Source: Epiperipatus broadwayi (lineage: Eukaryota > Onychophora > Udeonychophora > Euonychophora > Peripatidae). Taken from it: a stretch of 64,000 bases of DNA. Below the pieces are notes generated by a model. It did not search any database. It was not told the origin of the DNA and saw only the letters and a list, made by a program, of their open reading frames with translations. Both the position numbers and the translations under genes were made by a program. The DNA lies in contig JAQFVV010006642.1 of assembly GCA_028023455.1 (NCBI GenBank), forward strand, positions 374,001 through 438,000, read 5' to 3'. Position 1 is the first letter of the stretch. Every line of letters starts with the position of its first letter. Below, one piece after another: positions 22,975-34,764 of this stretch.

Positions 22975-23165
22975 GGGTATAATATATATATACTTAAAAC
23001 GTTCACCCCACTGTTCTTTTTTGAAACATATGTATATATAAACATATAAAAAATAAAATTACCCCAAGATGCATTTCATGCTAACTCAGTGCTCTTCAGT
23101 TGGTCTAATGCACGATTGATAATTTATCTAAAATCTATGGTATTAAAAACGTGGGTGCATGGAGT
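22975..23165 (-). repeat. Family A fragment (variant A2) with hammerhead
   Basis: A single-arm fragment that shares the hammerhead and its flanks with the 408-bp tandem units at 57100-58030. No inverted partner is visible nearby. Confidence 0.55.
23063..23105 (-). ncRNA. Hammerhead ribozyme candidate, family A2
   Basis: Minus strand: CCAA, CUGAAGA, an irregular stem II, GAAA, UGCAU closing stem III with AUC as the cleavage triplet, then UUGG. The outer stem is AUUA/UAAU, different from the other copies but complementary. The core is intact; stem II is weak. Confidence 0.65.
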
Positions 23166-23394
23166 TTGGCAATATAAATCAAACTGAATTAACATATATA
23201 AGCTAAAATAATAGATGGTACCATTCAGTTCCTTTCATAATTTATTGACCTTTGACTATTAATTATATATAGTTAAATGGAAATAATATGTCATTTCTAT
23301 TTCAATTTCATATATGTTAAGCAATGATTATTTATAGTCATATTTATTAATCTGGTATTTCCACTGAACATCATATGAACACCATTCTTTATGC

Positions 23395-23690
23395 TCACAC
23401 AAGCAGTTAGAGGCGAAACACTTCATACAGTAGCACCACCCAGTGAAAGAAAATGCAGGAAGGTTTGTGCATAAAATCCTTATCTAGTGCCTACTCATCC
23501 AATATCTCCAAACTAGTTCTAGCATGTGGCAAAAAAAAAAGCCACAAGCTAGAAAATAGTCTGAAGATATTGGATGAGTAGGTACTAGATAGGGATTTTA
23601 TGACAAGCCCTCCTGCATCCATTGATTAATCTAGCTTGCACTGAGTGGTGCTACTGTATGGAGAGTTTTGCCTCTGTGTAATCTGGTATT
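23395..23690. mobile_element. Foldback element, family B, 5'-shortened arms
   Basis: The arms 23395-23525 and 23540-23690 are inverted copies around a short A-run loop. The innermost part holds only the 3' half of the family B hammerhead (TAGTCTG and ATATTGGATGAGTAGG); CUGAUGA is missing. It is related to 43062-43540 and 33930-34150. Confidence 0.65.
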
Positions 23691-24633
23691 TCATTTAGCG
23701 TTTAGAAGTTGCAAATATTTCCACTTCATTTTCATAAATATATTTTTTTCGTTTGTGGATGAACAAATGTGATCCATTGTAGCTGTCATAGGTGGTCTAC
23801 TTTTATTTAATTTATATAATTAATATAATATTGTCTTAATATTATCTATAATTTCTGATGTATTGTCTAATTAATCTAATAATATAGTTTCCCTGTACAC
23901 AATAGATTATTATGGATATGCAAAATAATCATTTGCATTAGCAGATGCATATGTATATAAAAATAACATATCTGACAAGTTTCTAAAAAAAGATGAAATT
24001 TAATACATTTCAGGCTTAAAGCATTATTCTAACCTACTTAAAAAAATACGTTTCTTAAGCATTTTAATGCCCATAGAAGCCAAATATTTATTACATAAAT
24101 AAATATATTTTCCCATCATTTTATTAGCTAATTAAATCAAAGTTCCCAAAGCTCTTGAAGGTATTTACATGTGGAATATATATTTCATCTTTTTCTCATG
24201 TGCTGACCTCTCGACCACCAATGCTTGACTATTTCATTTTTATTCAGAAATTTACTAAATATAATATATTGAGCCGATAATTTCGATCGGCTCATGTTAT
24301 ATTCTCTGTGTGGATGTAAATATATGTATATACACATATATAGTAGGTAGAAAATAAGAAATAAAAGCTGTGTGTATAGGAAGTTTTTTTTTTGGTATTA
24401 TTATTAGTTTTTTATAGTAAGTTTTTGGTATTATTTATTAGTTTTTTTTTATTGGAATTTTTTTAAAAAAGTCGAAAACACAATGGTAGATTAGTTATTT
24501 TTTAATTGGATTGAGAGATTAAATCGAAAGAAAAAAATTTAAAGTTTTTAAACAATTTCGTAATTAATTATTTTAATTTTCTAATCTGAAGGGAGGGGAA
24601 AGAGAAAAAGCCTTTAATTCTATTGTCGTGACT
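23691..24633. other. Intergenic A+T-rich DNA
   Basis: No gene recognised. A short stem-loop (GAGCCGAT then ATCGGCTC) lies at 24271-24293. Confidence 0.45.
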
Positions 24634-24642
24634 TCTGGTTAG

Positions 24643-24643
<1 letters not shown>

Positions 24644-24675
<32 letters not shown>

Positions 24676-27600
24676 ACCATTATCAATCCACTGCAGGATG
24701 AAGGTCTCTCCAAGTTTAATCCATTTTCTCCGATCTTTAGCTTCTCATCTCCACAACACCCCTGCACATTTTCTTATTTCATCCATCCATCTCACATGTG
24801 GTCTCTTTCTGGGTCTTTTACAATCTCTTGGAATCCAGTTTAAAATTTCAATTGTCCATCTATTATCATTTCTTCTAGCAATATGTCCAGCCCAACTCCA
24901 TTTCAATCTTTTAATTTTTTCAATAAGGTCAGTAACACCTGTTTGTTGTCTTACCCATACATTGCGTTTTCAATCTCTTCTTGTTATTCCCAACATACAT
25001 CTCTCCATACTCCTTTGAGTGGTCTGAAGTCTCTGTATTGCTCTTCTATTAAGTGTCCAAGTCTCAGATCCATAAGTAAGAACTGGTAAAACACATTTGT
25101 TAAAAACCATCCTTTTCAAACACATAGGCATATTTCATTTTAGTATCAAGTTATTTCTACCAAAAGCACTCCAACCAAGTTTAATTCTATGATTAATTTC
25201 CTCCATTATGTTTCCATCTGTATTAATAATCTGACCAAGGTATTTGTAACTGTTAACTTCTTCTAATTCTTCATAATCAATCTTTATTTTCATATTTTGA
25301 GCAAATCGATTAAACATTACTTTAGTCTTTTTAGCATTTATCTTTAGTCCTATTTTTCTACATTCATCTGCTAACTCCTGCAACATTTCCTGCAGCTCTG
25401 AAGCATTATTTGCAAAAACAACTACATCATCTGCGAAATCTAAATGACTTAAATACTCTCCATTTACTTTCACTCCTTTAGTTTCCCATTTTAATCCACA
25501 AAATACTTCTTGCAGCACTGCTGTAAAGAGTTTTGGAGATATGGAGTCACCTTGTCTTACACCTTTCTCAATGTTGATTTTTCCAGTATCATTATGTAAT
25601 CTAATTGTTGCTGTTGCATTTTTATAAATATTCTTTAAAATATGACAATATCCTGGATCTATACCTTGATGATCCAATGCTTTAATCACTGAAGAAATGT
25701 GTATAGAATCGAATGCCTTTTCATAATCTACAAATCCAAAACATAATGACAACTCATATTCGTTTGTCCTTTCTATGACTTCTCTCAATACTTGGATATG
25801 ATCTATTGTACTAAAACCACTTATAATCCAGCTTGTTCTCTTGGTTGGTGGAAATCCAAAGTTCTCTGTAGACGAGTTGTAATTATCTTGGTAAACATTT
25901 TATATAAAACTGATAAAAGGCTGATAGGTCTGTAATTTCTAATATCTTCCTTATCACCTTTTTTAAATATTAATATTATTACTGCATTCTTCTAATCTTC
26001 CGGTACATCTTTATCATTTAGACATTTGGTATATAATTTTGCTAAAATTGTTTCTATTTCTTCACCTGCTTCTTTTAATATATCAATTATAATTCCATCA
26101 TTTCCTGGAGCCTTTCCTTTCTTCATACACTTAATTGCATGTCTCACTTCTTCATTTAAAATTCTGGGCAATTCGGATGATGTAATAGATATAGGAGGTA
26201 CTTGTTCTTTATTACTATATAATTCTTGATAAAAATCTTCTACCAATTTCATGATGTCATCTCTCTTTTTAGTAATAATTCCATCTTTTTTTCTTATTGC
26301 AGATATAAATTTCCTACCAATACCAAAATGTTGTTTAACATTTTTGAGACTTTTATTTTCTTCTACAGCTTTCCTTGCTATTTCACAGTTATACTTTCTT
26401 ATATCATTTTCAACTCTTTTCCGTACCATTTTACAAAATTCGAGATATTCAATTCTTTTTAATGCATCATTTTTGTATATCTTCATATTTCTTCTTTTCT
26501 TCATAAATTCTCTAGTCTCAGTAGAAATTTTATTAGTCAATTGCTGCTTTTTTCTACCAGCTATGTTTGTTGCAGTTTTTAAAAGTGTATCAGTTATTTT
26601 CATATTAATTTCATTCAAATCTGTATCATGTTCAAAATCTCCTAACGCTTGAAACCTATTTTTAAGTTCTAATTTAAATTCATTAGAATGTTTCTGAAGA
26701 TTAGGAATATCAACTGTAAATATTGTTTTTCTTAATAATTTTTGTCTTTCTAGTTTTACATTAACACGTAACTTACACCTTACTAATCGATGATCACTTC
26801 CTGTGTTAAATTTATTAAGAACATTACAATCTTGAAATATGTATTTTCTGTTAGTCAAAATATAATCCAATTCTGCTGTACCTTCATTTGGATGCTTCCA
26901 TGTTCATTTCCTTTTAACATTTTTCTCAAAAAATGAATTCATAATATAAAGTTTTTCTTTTTCTGCAAACTCCACAAGTCTATGTCCTCTCTCATTTCTA
27001 TTACCATAACCAAAATTACCTACAGCAATTTCATCTTTCATTTGTCTACCAATTCTAGCATTAAAGTCTCCCATAACAATTTTAAAATGTTGTTTACTCT
27101 GATCAAAAGCCTTTTGTACATCCATATAAAAATCTTCTACTACTTCATCACTATGAGAACTTGTTGGGGCATAAACCTGAATTATCTGCATTTGGTATCT
27201 GCTATTAAGTTGTATAACTAATCTTGCCACTCTGTCCGATACACCATCAATCTCCACAATATTGTTCTTCCACTTTTTATTTATAATGAATCCTACTCCA
27301 CTTGTATTTCCAATATGTGTGCCTTTATAATAGAGTATATGTCCACTTTTTAAATCAATTGTTTCTTCTCCTTTTCTTCTAACTTCACAAAGTCCAATAA
27401 TGTCCCATTTAATATAAGACAGTTCTTCTTCTAATTCTTGCAATCTTCCTTCACTTGAAAGTGATCTGCAGTTGTAAGTACCTAAATAAAAAGTCGTCAT
27501 CAAATGGCAGCCTGGGTCACAATCAGGGGATTCTTAGCACCCTCCGCCTTCGGCCACCAACCGCTGCCTTGGTTGGTGACTTTACAGCCTCCTGGGAATA

Positions 27601-27950
27601 AGGGACATGCTTTATTTTTGTCTGTCATAATTGTATATATGTATTGGAAAAATATTTATCATTTACACAAACATTCATTCTGCCTTATCAGGCACTGAGA
27701 AGAAAGACCATGGTGTTTCTTGATCTTAAACTCAGAGGTAAAAAGCCAATAAACTCCTGGCTAATGTGTGTTGGTGAGCAGCCCATCCATGTATTCGTAT
27801 ACTATATGAATAATCACATAGTAATAACAGCTGCAACGACAAGAACGTATGGAATGGACATTAGGAATTTGCCCTGCTCGGTTCCTTTAAGGCCTCCAAG
27901 AGGAATCAAAGGGTCTCCTTTCAGTTAATAGCAAACTCCTTTCTGCAGCC
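24644..27950 (-). mobile_element. RTE-type LINE, nearly complete, with 10-bp target-site duplication
   Basis: The element is bounded by perfect direct repeats TCTGGTTAGT at 24634-24643 and 27951-27960. Its minus-strand 3' end is a GAT/ATG trinucleotide tail (24644-24674), typical of RTE elements. The 5' UTR (about 27504-27950) is more G+C-rich than its surroundings. The length, about 3.3 kb, fits a complete RTE. Confidence 0.85.
24690..27503 (-). pseudogene. RTE endonuclease/reverse transcriptase, broken by stops and a frameshift
   Basis: The ATG at 27503 opens an apurinic-type endonuclease with Y-N-C-R-S-L, G-L-C-E-V-R, V-Y-A-P-T and M-G-D-F-N-A-R-I-G. The same frame continues past a TGA (26904-26906) into S-D-H-R-L-V and a linker, then meets a TAG (25992-25994). 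Both stops sit where Trp (TGG) is expected. After a frameshift the RT palm follows (25788-25135): D-Y-E-K-A-F-D, G-V-R-Q-G-D-S-I-S-P-K-L-F and the active-site box F-A-D-D. Downstream remnants hold the usual C-terminal region with Y-G-S-E-T-W-T-L. Such ORFs are often mislabelled craniofacial development protein 2. The element copied itself by nicking the target and priming cDNA there; it is now inactive. Other dead copies are at 44125-45398, 45399-48440 and 50775-52840. Confidence 0.9.
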
Positions 27951-27960
27951 TCTGGTTAGT

Positions 27961-28248
27961 AAGGTGTTAAAAACAAAAAATAAATAAATAAAAGAATGCA
28001 ATCACTGGCGGAACGTGATCAAAAAAAAAAAAGGACACTGAAGAATAGAACTATAAATAGAGAGAAAAACCTATTGTGTAATTAATTATTAGTTTTTTTT
28101 TAATAATAATAAAAAAGAACTATTATATAAAAAAATGGAAATAAAAATGATCGCAGACTAAATGAAATAGAATTCGTCCCCAGCCAGGGCACTGACCTAT
28201 TTCTAGATCTTCATCGAACCATGAAACCATCTCAAGGAACATCAAACC
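27961..28248. other. Short intergenic segment
   Basis: A-rich with no gene. A stretch at 28175-28215 has a tRNA T-arm-like look on the minus strand, but not enough to call. Confidence 0.4.
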
Positions 28249-28256
28249 ACATAGGA

Positions 28257-28743
28257 CAGTGGTGGGCAAATAGCCTGAGGGTCACATGCGGCCCAATAAG
28301 AATTTTTATATGGCCCACCAAGACAATCGGAAAAATCTCCCTTGAACTGAAATTTCCTCCTCTTGCGCAACCAAAGATTTGTCTCATATTTTCCACTAGA
28401 ATGGCCATGTCAATACACATGCGCTATGATGTACAGTGCTTTTCCAGTTGATCTGATTAAATTCAATTTTGTCTTTGCATTAGCAAAGATATACATTTCC
28501 AACTTTGATGAAACCATAAACCCTCCGAAAAAATGTAAAATCAGTGATTAATGTCATGTGTTTAATGAAAAATAGACAAACAAATATTTTTGTGGTAATA
28601 CAGAGAATAAAGCAGTGTGTTTATTGTGTCATGAAAAAAGGGTGAGGCCCTCCACTAATCTTTGCTTCCACAAAGTGGCCCCTGATGCGGCCCTCCACCA
28701 ACCTCTGTGCCCCCCCCTGAACCAAAACAATTGCCCACCCCTG
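28257..28743. mobile_element. hAT-superfamily MITE, 487 bp, with 8-bp target duplication
   Basis: The terminal inverted repeats CAGTGGTGGGCAA and TTGCCCACCCCTG are flanked by identical ACATAGGA at 28249-28256 and 28744-28751. The 8-bp duplication and CAG...CTG ends are the hAT signature. It encodes no transposase and is more G+C-rich than its surroundings, with GCGGCCC-like blocks near both ends. Confidence 0.9.
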
Positions 28744-28751
28744 ACATAGGA

Positions 28752-31635
28752 GAAAGCGGAGCTAACCGTGGAACGAAATTAGTTGCTGAGAATCAACTCC
28801 CAAGAGATACGAAGAAACGCTTATGGATGTGTACTGATTGATCAGGGTGATGGAAACTTTGTTTATCGATTGAACTATGGACATTAGTGAACTTTAAATC
28901 TATGTTATAGGATTGCATTTAACCATTAATGAACTATGAGTTACAACAATAGAAGGGAATTTTTTTTAATATTAATAATTTTTATATCTATCTATATTAA
29001 TTGATTTGTAGCCTTAATAAATATTACTTTTTTAAAATACATAAATTATTTGTATGTTTTAATTTTTCTTTATGAATAGTTTAGCTAAATTTTGACTAAA
29101 TTTTCAGGACTATTGGGTGAGGTTAAGAATAGAATGAAAAATGATTTAGAAAGAAAAATGAAAAGTATTAAGGGTTGAGAAAATATTGAAAGAGAGGGTA
29201 GGGGTTTTATGTTGTAACTTACTCCTAATAGTAAGTCACTTAGTCTCAATACCGGTCAAGATTTGGATCAGTTTGGACACTTATTTAAGTAAAAGCGCAT
29301 GTCCTTCAAGAACGAAATATATATTGCTCTTCGCCTTTGTTTTTTTTTTTTTTAATAAAAAAACGAGAGAAAGATTACGTTAGTTATGTCAAGAGTAGAA
29401 AAAAGAGGAAAGGAAGGTAGAGGGGGTTATTAGTGATTTGTTTTGTTAATGGTCCTGAATAAAAGAAAAATAAACTATAATAAAGCGTATCATTGGTTAA
29501 AGGTTATGAAAGTGTATTTGTTTTTTTTGTTTTTTTTTTTTGCGTTTGTTCTTTAAACAATAAAACCTATTATTGTATTAAATCTTCCATATTGAAAGAA
29601 GATTGTGGAGAGTAATTTAGCTTGATCTGTCATACTATACAAAGTATCAACCGCGAATATAAGATTTTTCTAATTTCGTGGTTCTAGGTTCTTTTCCTAG
29701 GGGTGCCCTCGTATGATAACAATTATAGATTTTCCAATATTTTAAACTCTCAGCGTACAATCATTCAGATTATAAAAAAGTAGTGGCACAATATATATTG
29801 TAACTGACAGAATTGCACAACCTACATGCAAATCAACCGAGGGAAATCCAAGTGCATTTCACATTCTGACGTCACAAAATACCAACTTTTTCCTTTACAG
29901 CCCATTAAGGTCAGGGAAAAAAAACAAGAGACTCTTAATTATGTATCCAAGTTATTGATTGCAAATAAAGATGACAAGCTGCCAAAAATAATGTGGCAAC
30001 ACTGTTTATTCACGCAGATACAACACAAACCGACAATGGTGTGTCTTTAATTAATTAATTTATAAATTCACTTATGGTAAAAAAAAACCTTTCCAACTTT
30101 TCTTAAATTTATTCAAATTATGCAGATTGCCACTATTTTAGAATACTATTAACATTAGTTGTTTGTATGGATTCCATTCTACTGCATAGACACCTAACTG
30201 CTCTCAACCACCATCACCACTGTCCTAATGCTAACTGATACATGCTTATAAATTAAGGCTTATTTTACTGCTTGACTATTGAGATCAATTGCAGGTTATG
30301 ATATTACTATGAAATAAATAATAAAATACTTGTAAAATACAGGAAATTTCATTTGCACTAAAATGGTATCTATTTAAGAGCAAATACATATGATAATTGT
30401 TTGCCTATGGTAGAAACTAACTTACTACTACTTGTATAGCATACAGTGACCGGTATACATATCACTATGACATAACTGAAAAAAATGGATGGCATATGAT
30501 AGGTCTTGATCATCTACTGCTCACCACTATTTAAATAAAATAATGATTGTAAGGGATCAGATGTCGCAAATGATGTTACAATCATCCAATGGTAATGCCT
30601 ACATAAGAATGATAATCAGATGTAACTCAATCTGAATTGATGAATACTAGCCATACATTCTTATTAATAATAATTTAAATACAAGACTAGTTTGCTAAAA
30701 CTGAAGTTTACTTAACAGAACCCCAATCCAGCTTGTCTATGCAACAGGCTTGTCTACCATTCATAACTTTAAAATTTTACTGATTTAATCTATTGTTAAA
30801 TATAATGGAAGTAACTGATTAACATTCCAACATTTGTAGCATAGCAAGAAATCGCAATTACAATCTAATTGCCTTTTGTAGATTAATTTTTATATGCTTA
30901 TTGCCAACTAAATAGTCGTATGATAAAGAGATCAAATTATCAACTCTTGCCATACCTGCTTGTAAATAGATTATAACTAAATCATTATTCGTTAACATAT
31001 TTCATTAGATCAGAGATAATAATCAAGTATTAGTTTAAAAGTTATATTTATTCTTTTAGCTTAACAGTTCACACTCAGTGTTTAGATATCGGTGGGGTTG
31101 ATTCTTTACCATAGTTATGGCAGATGAAGTTCTAATTGCCATTCAGACTTTATTATAATGCTTTGGCAGTGATTTCATCTTGGCTTACTGGCTAGTTTTT
31201 TCGGTGGCACTGGACATCAGGCTTTTACTTATTTCAGGTGGAGACATAGTGGATACATGTTCATATGGTTTCTTCTGTTGTTGATTGCTTCTTTCTCATG
31301 ACTCAATAATGAGTTTGTCAGCTTGACAGAGTGAAGCAGATAATGGCATCTCTACTTTTGCAGGGTAGACTTGCTGGAATTATTAGATAAGAATTAATTA
31401 GAGCAGAATAATAATAATAATAATGATAGAATAATAATCACTGGTAGTATAGAAATAAAATAATCATAACTGTAATTTCCATATGATTTCTAGTTATCCT
31501 ATCACTAAAATTCAGATTCATTTCTTTTCAATTGATCCTCTGGTTTATTGGCCATAGATAACTCCATTACCTTTGCTGAGGTGTGAGTTTATTTGTCCAA
31601 TATCCTATTTGCAAGCTCTTATTTTTGAGCAGGAA
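28752..31635. other. Intergenic A+T-rich DNA
   Basis: Nearly 2.9 kb without recognisable coding content. Short frames here (for example at 29826-30050) have no family features. Confidence 0.5.
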
Positions 31636-31924
31636 TAGAAAGAAAGAAAGGAAAGAAAGAAAAGAAAGAAAGAAAGAAAAGAAAGAAAAGAAAAAAAGAA
31701 ATGAAAGAAAAGAAAAAAGAAAGAAAAGAAAGAAAGAAAGAAAAGAAAGAAAGAAAAGAAAGAGAAAAGAAAGAAAGAGAGAGAGAAAGAAAAAGAGAAA
31801 GAAAGAAAGAAAAGAAAGAAAAGAAAGAAAGAGAGAGAGAGAGAGAGAAGAGAAAAGAAAGAAAGAAAAGAAAAAAAGAAAGGAAGAAAAGAAAGAGAGA
31901 AAAAAAGAAAGAAAGAAAGAAAGT
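31636..31924. repeat. Polypurine AAAG-type microsatellite
   Basis: About 290 bases of imperfect AAAG/AAAAG/AG units, purine only on the plus strand. It could adopt H-DNA. The long Lys/Glu/Arg and Phe/Ser/Leu frames across it are artefacts. Confidence 0.95.
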
Positions 31925-31925
31925 A

Positions 31926-33929
31926 TTTCACTTTTTTATTGTTAAATGAGAACACCTTTTTTTTTCTTTTTAAATTAGCCAAATTTAAAATCTATTATAT
32001 TTTTAAATTTTAGAAAATATTTAGGTTTAAGAAATTAACTGAAAGTTAGGAATTAAGGATTGTTTATAATAGTTTGTTACCGTTAAAATTATTATTTTTA
32101 TTATAATTACAATTTTGTTTTAATTAACGGACATTTTATTTATATATAAGGTTTCTACTAAACTCCATTAAATTATATGCATAACTTTGCTGAAAGACAC
32201 TTATTGTATTAAATAATTCAATATTTGTTCTTATATAGTCTTTTTGGATTTTATTTATTCATGTTCCTTACATAATTACTATATAAAGGTATAGGAAGAA
32301 GTGTTATTACCAGTCGTGTTAATCTGGAACTTTGGAAATCATTTGTATTAAATATAGAAATGCGTAATAGTATGTAAATTGAGATAATATAGAAATGCGT
32401 TAATAACAACGTTGATATTTAATTTTTACAATTGATGTTTTTAAGAATTTATGGATTTATAACTGGAAAAAATGTTAAAATAAGTTTAATAGTGAAGATT
32501 TTAAGTTGAACTTATATAAGACAAAAAAAAAAAAAACTGTATTTTCTTGGCTCTAAATTTTATTCTATGCTTATAGTTGTTCCTCCTTGCTAATTTAAAA
32601 AGTGATGGTTTAAATAATTAATGTTCTAAAATCATTGGTAGTTTATCGGCCAGCGATGGGAGATAAAGATTAACATTTAGTTTGCGTAATTATCAACTTG
32701 AGAATATGATTTGGTTTAAATATTTTAACCACTTTTTAGGTAATACATGTCTCTAATATTGAGATACATATTAAATTCTAACTTACTCTGCTGTATTTAA
32801 TAATTTAAAAGTTATGGTTTGATTATATCCTGTTGCTAGTCTTCTTAATTTGATGCAATGTGTCCTAAAATCACTGAATATTTTATTCAAAAATGATCAT
32901 AATATTTTGAAATTATTTCCAGAATAATGGTTTGTCTTTTTATTTTCTGAAGTTGTTGGTATTGAATCTACAATCTCTTTTATAATAATGGCATATGCCA
33001 TTTAAATTATGAATATTATCTCCAACAAAGCTCTAAGCGATGCGAAATAATATTTTATTGGGATGATATGGCCGGGAACCGTGTAAAATAGAAAACGATC
33101 ATTAGGTAGGGTATTGAAGTTTTTGATAAAAAATATTTGTTTCAGAAAAATAATATTATTAATGATAAGAGCAAGAGGCCACATAGGTAACTAAAAGACT
33201 AACACGTGTTAGGTGTGATAAATTTATATGTATAAATTGATGTGTATTGTCACAGAAAAACTAATCTTTAATTGATTTTATTCTTTTTTTTATTTTTTTA
33301 ATTCATCTTTTTTCTGGCACAAAATAATAATAACTATTTATATTTACATATGATATGGTATATTATCTAATTGCTTCGGTTATAAGCTAAACTGAATAGG
33401 CATATTAAAACAGTCATGGAGCTTTAATAGATTTATAATTTTGACTTTTATATGTTTTTTAAAATTATATACTTGAGAAAAAAAACATGACACAATAATA
33501 TTATTTTAAATTTGACAAAATAATAAAAACATATAGTAAGAATATCATTTCAATAATGTATGAACAAGAACATGTTTATTTTTTAAAGAATAAGTCAAAC
33601 AAAATTGAAAATCAGTTTTTAAACAATAGTTTTTTTTTAAAAAAAATAAAGAACCGCAGAAGAATATTTTATTAATTTTACGATTTGTTTGCGTTTACAG
33701 TTTTATCGTTTCAACTTGTCTTTTGCGTGAACCAGCATAAACAAAAAGTAATTTAAACTTTTTTCTTGTTCTTAATGAACTTTGAAATTTTATATTATTA
33801 TCAGAAATGTAAAATTGTACGTAATATATATAAATTCTAATATTAACGAAAATTTCCTAATTATAGCTAGAAAAAGTTAACTTCCCTCTGTCTAAAATCA
33901 TCTATTCTTAAGATTGATTAATCAATAGA
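31926..33929. other. Intergenic A+T-rich DNA
   Basis: No gene or element recognised over 2 kb. Confidence 0.5.
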
Positions 33930-34150
33930 TATCAGATAGTTTAGTGATATAGAAATTCCAGATTCATAATGTCTGATTTCTGGCTTTTGCCTTCATCAGT
34001 GAAGTCTAATGCACTTATTCATCTGAAAATAACCACCTATTTATTTATATTATTCAAATTAATAATATGAAATTAAAAAGAATCCTAAGGTTTCAAACTC
34101 TGGCACAAGTGCCAGAAACCAAACAGTCTGGAAATAGAAATTTTATAACA
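33930..34150. repeat. Family B foldback with hammerhead-bearing arms
   Basis: The left arm (about 33935-34015) and right arm (about 34090-34150) are diverged inverted copies sharing GCCAGAAA and CTGGAA blocks. The left arm holds a whole hammerhead on the minus strand. The right arm holds stem II, GAAA and GUC on the plus strand (34110-34133) but has lost CUGAUGA. Confidence 0.55.
33963..34008 (-). ncRNA. Hammerhead ribozyme candidate, family B
   Basis: CUGAUGA (33999-33993), stem II GGC/GCC with loop AAAA, GAAA (33980-33977), then a longer stem III loop before AUC and UGGAA. Inner stem I is CUUCA/UGGAA with one mismatch. The core is intact and the stem III layout is unusual. Confidence 0.55.
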
Positions 34151-34764
34151 CTATACAATATGGTATTCATTGATTATTCAGTAGATGGTTCTAAATTAAG
34201 GTAAAGATACTTGCTTTTGGAATCTTGGGAAAATATATGGAAAGGTTATATGATCTTTTTGGAATAACTAGAAAACCGTTCTACTATGTTATCATAGAAA
34301 ACTGCATATGTGTAAGAGTTTGGCTGAGATATTTAGTGCAATAATCAAGATCTTTTTAAGTAGATGTTATAGAAATGTAATGTAATAAATTAAATTTATA
34401 TCAATAATTCAATATGAACAAAAAACTGTGTTGCATACTTTTTACATTAACATTTGAAATATATAAACATATACTTTAATAGCATATCAATTAATCTCAA
34501 CATTCTACATTTGTTTCTGAAACTCTAGAAACAAATTATTCTTACCAATAAAATAACCTTATCCCAATTTAAGTACTATCATTATTATTCACAATATAAT
34601 CGTGAATGTTGAAATTAATAGTAAATTTAATTATAGCTTTATTTCTGATGGTTTTTTATTAATTAATCTGTAGGACAAAACTAAAACAAATTTATTTTTA
34701 TATAGAAATTTTACTTAAATAAATGTCATAGCATTCAAAATATTAAACTATTGAGGCTTTAGAG
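34151..34764. other. Intergenic A+T-rich DNA
   Basis: Nothing recognised before the hAT end at 34765. Confidence 0.45.

Noticed and set aside
24698-27503. Several plus-strand frames of 60-133 codons
   Set aside because: They are antisense shadows of the RTE coding region on the minus strand.
29670-29720. tRNA T-arm-like string with CCTAGG hairpin
   Set aside because: No A box or clover-leaf around it.
31583-31982. Long Lys/Glu/Arg frames (plus) and Phe/Ser/Leu frame (minus)
   Set aside because: All arise from the purine AAAG-type microsatellite and have no start context or family features.
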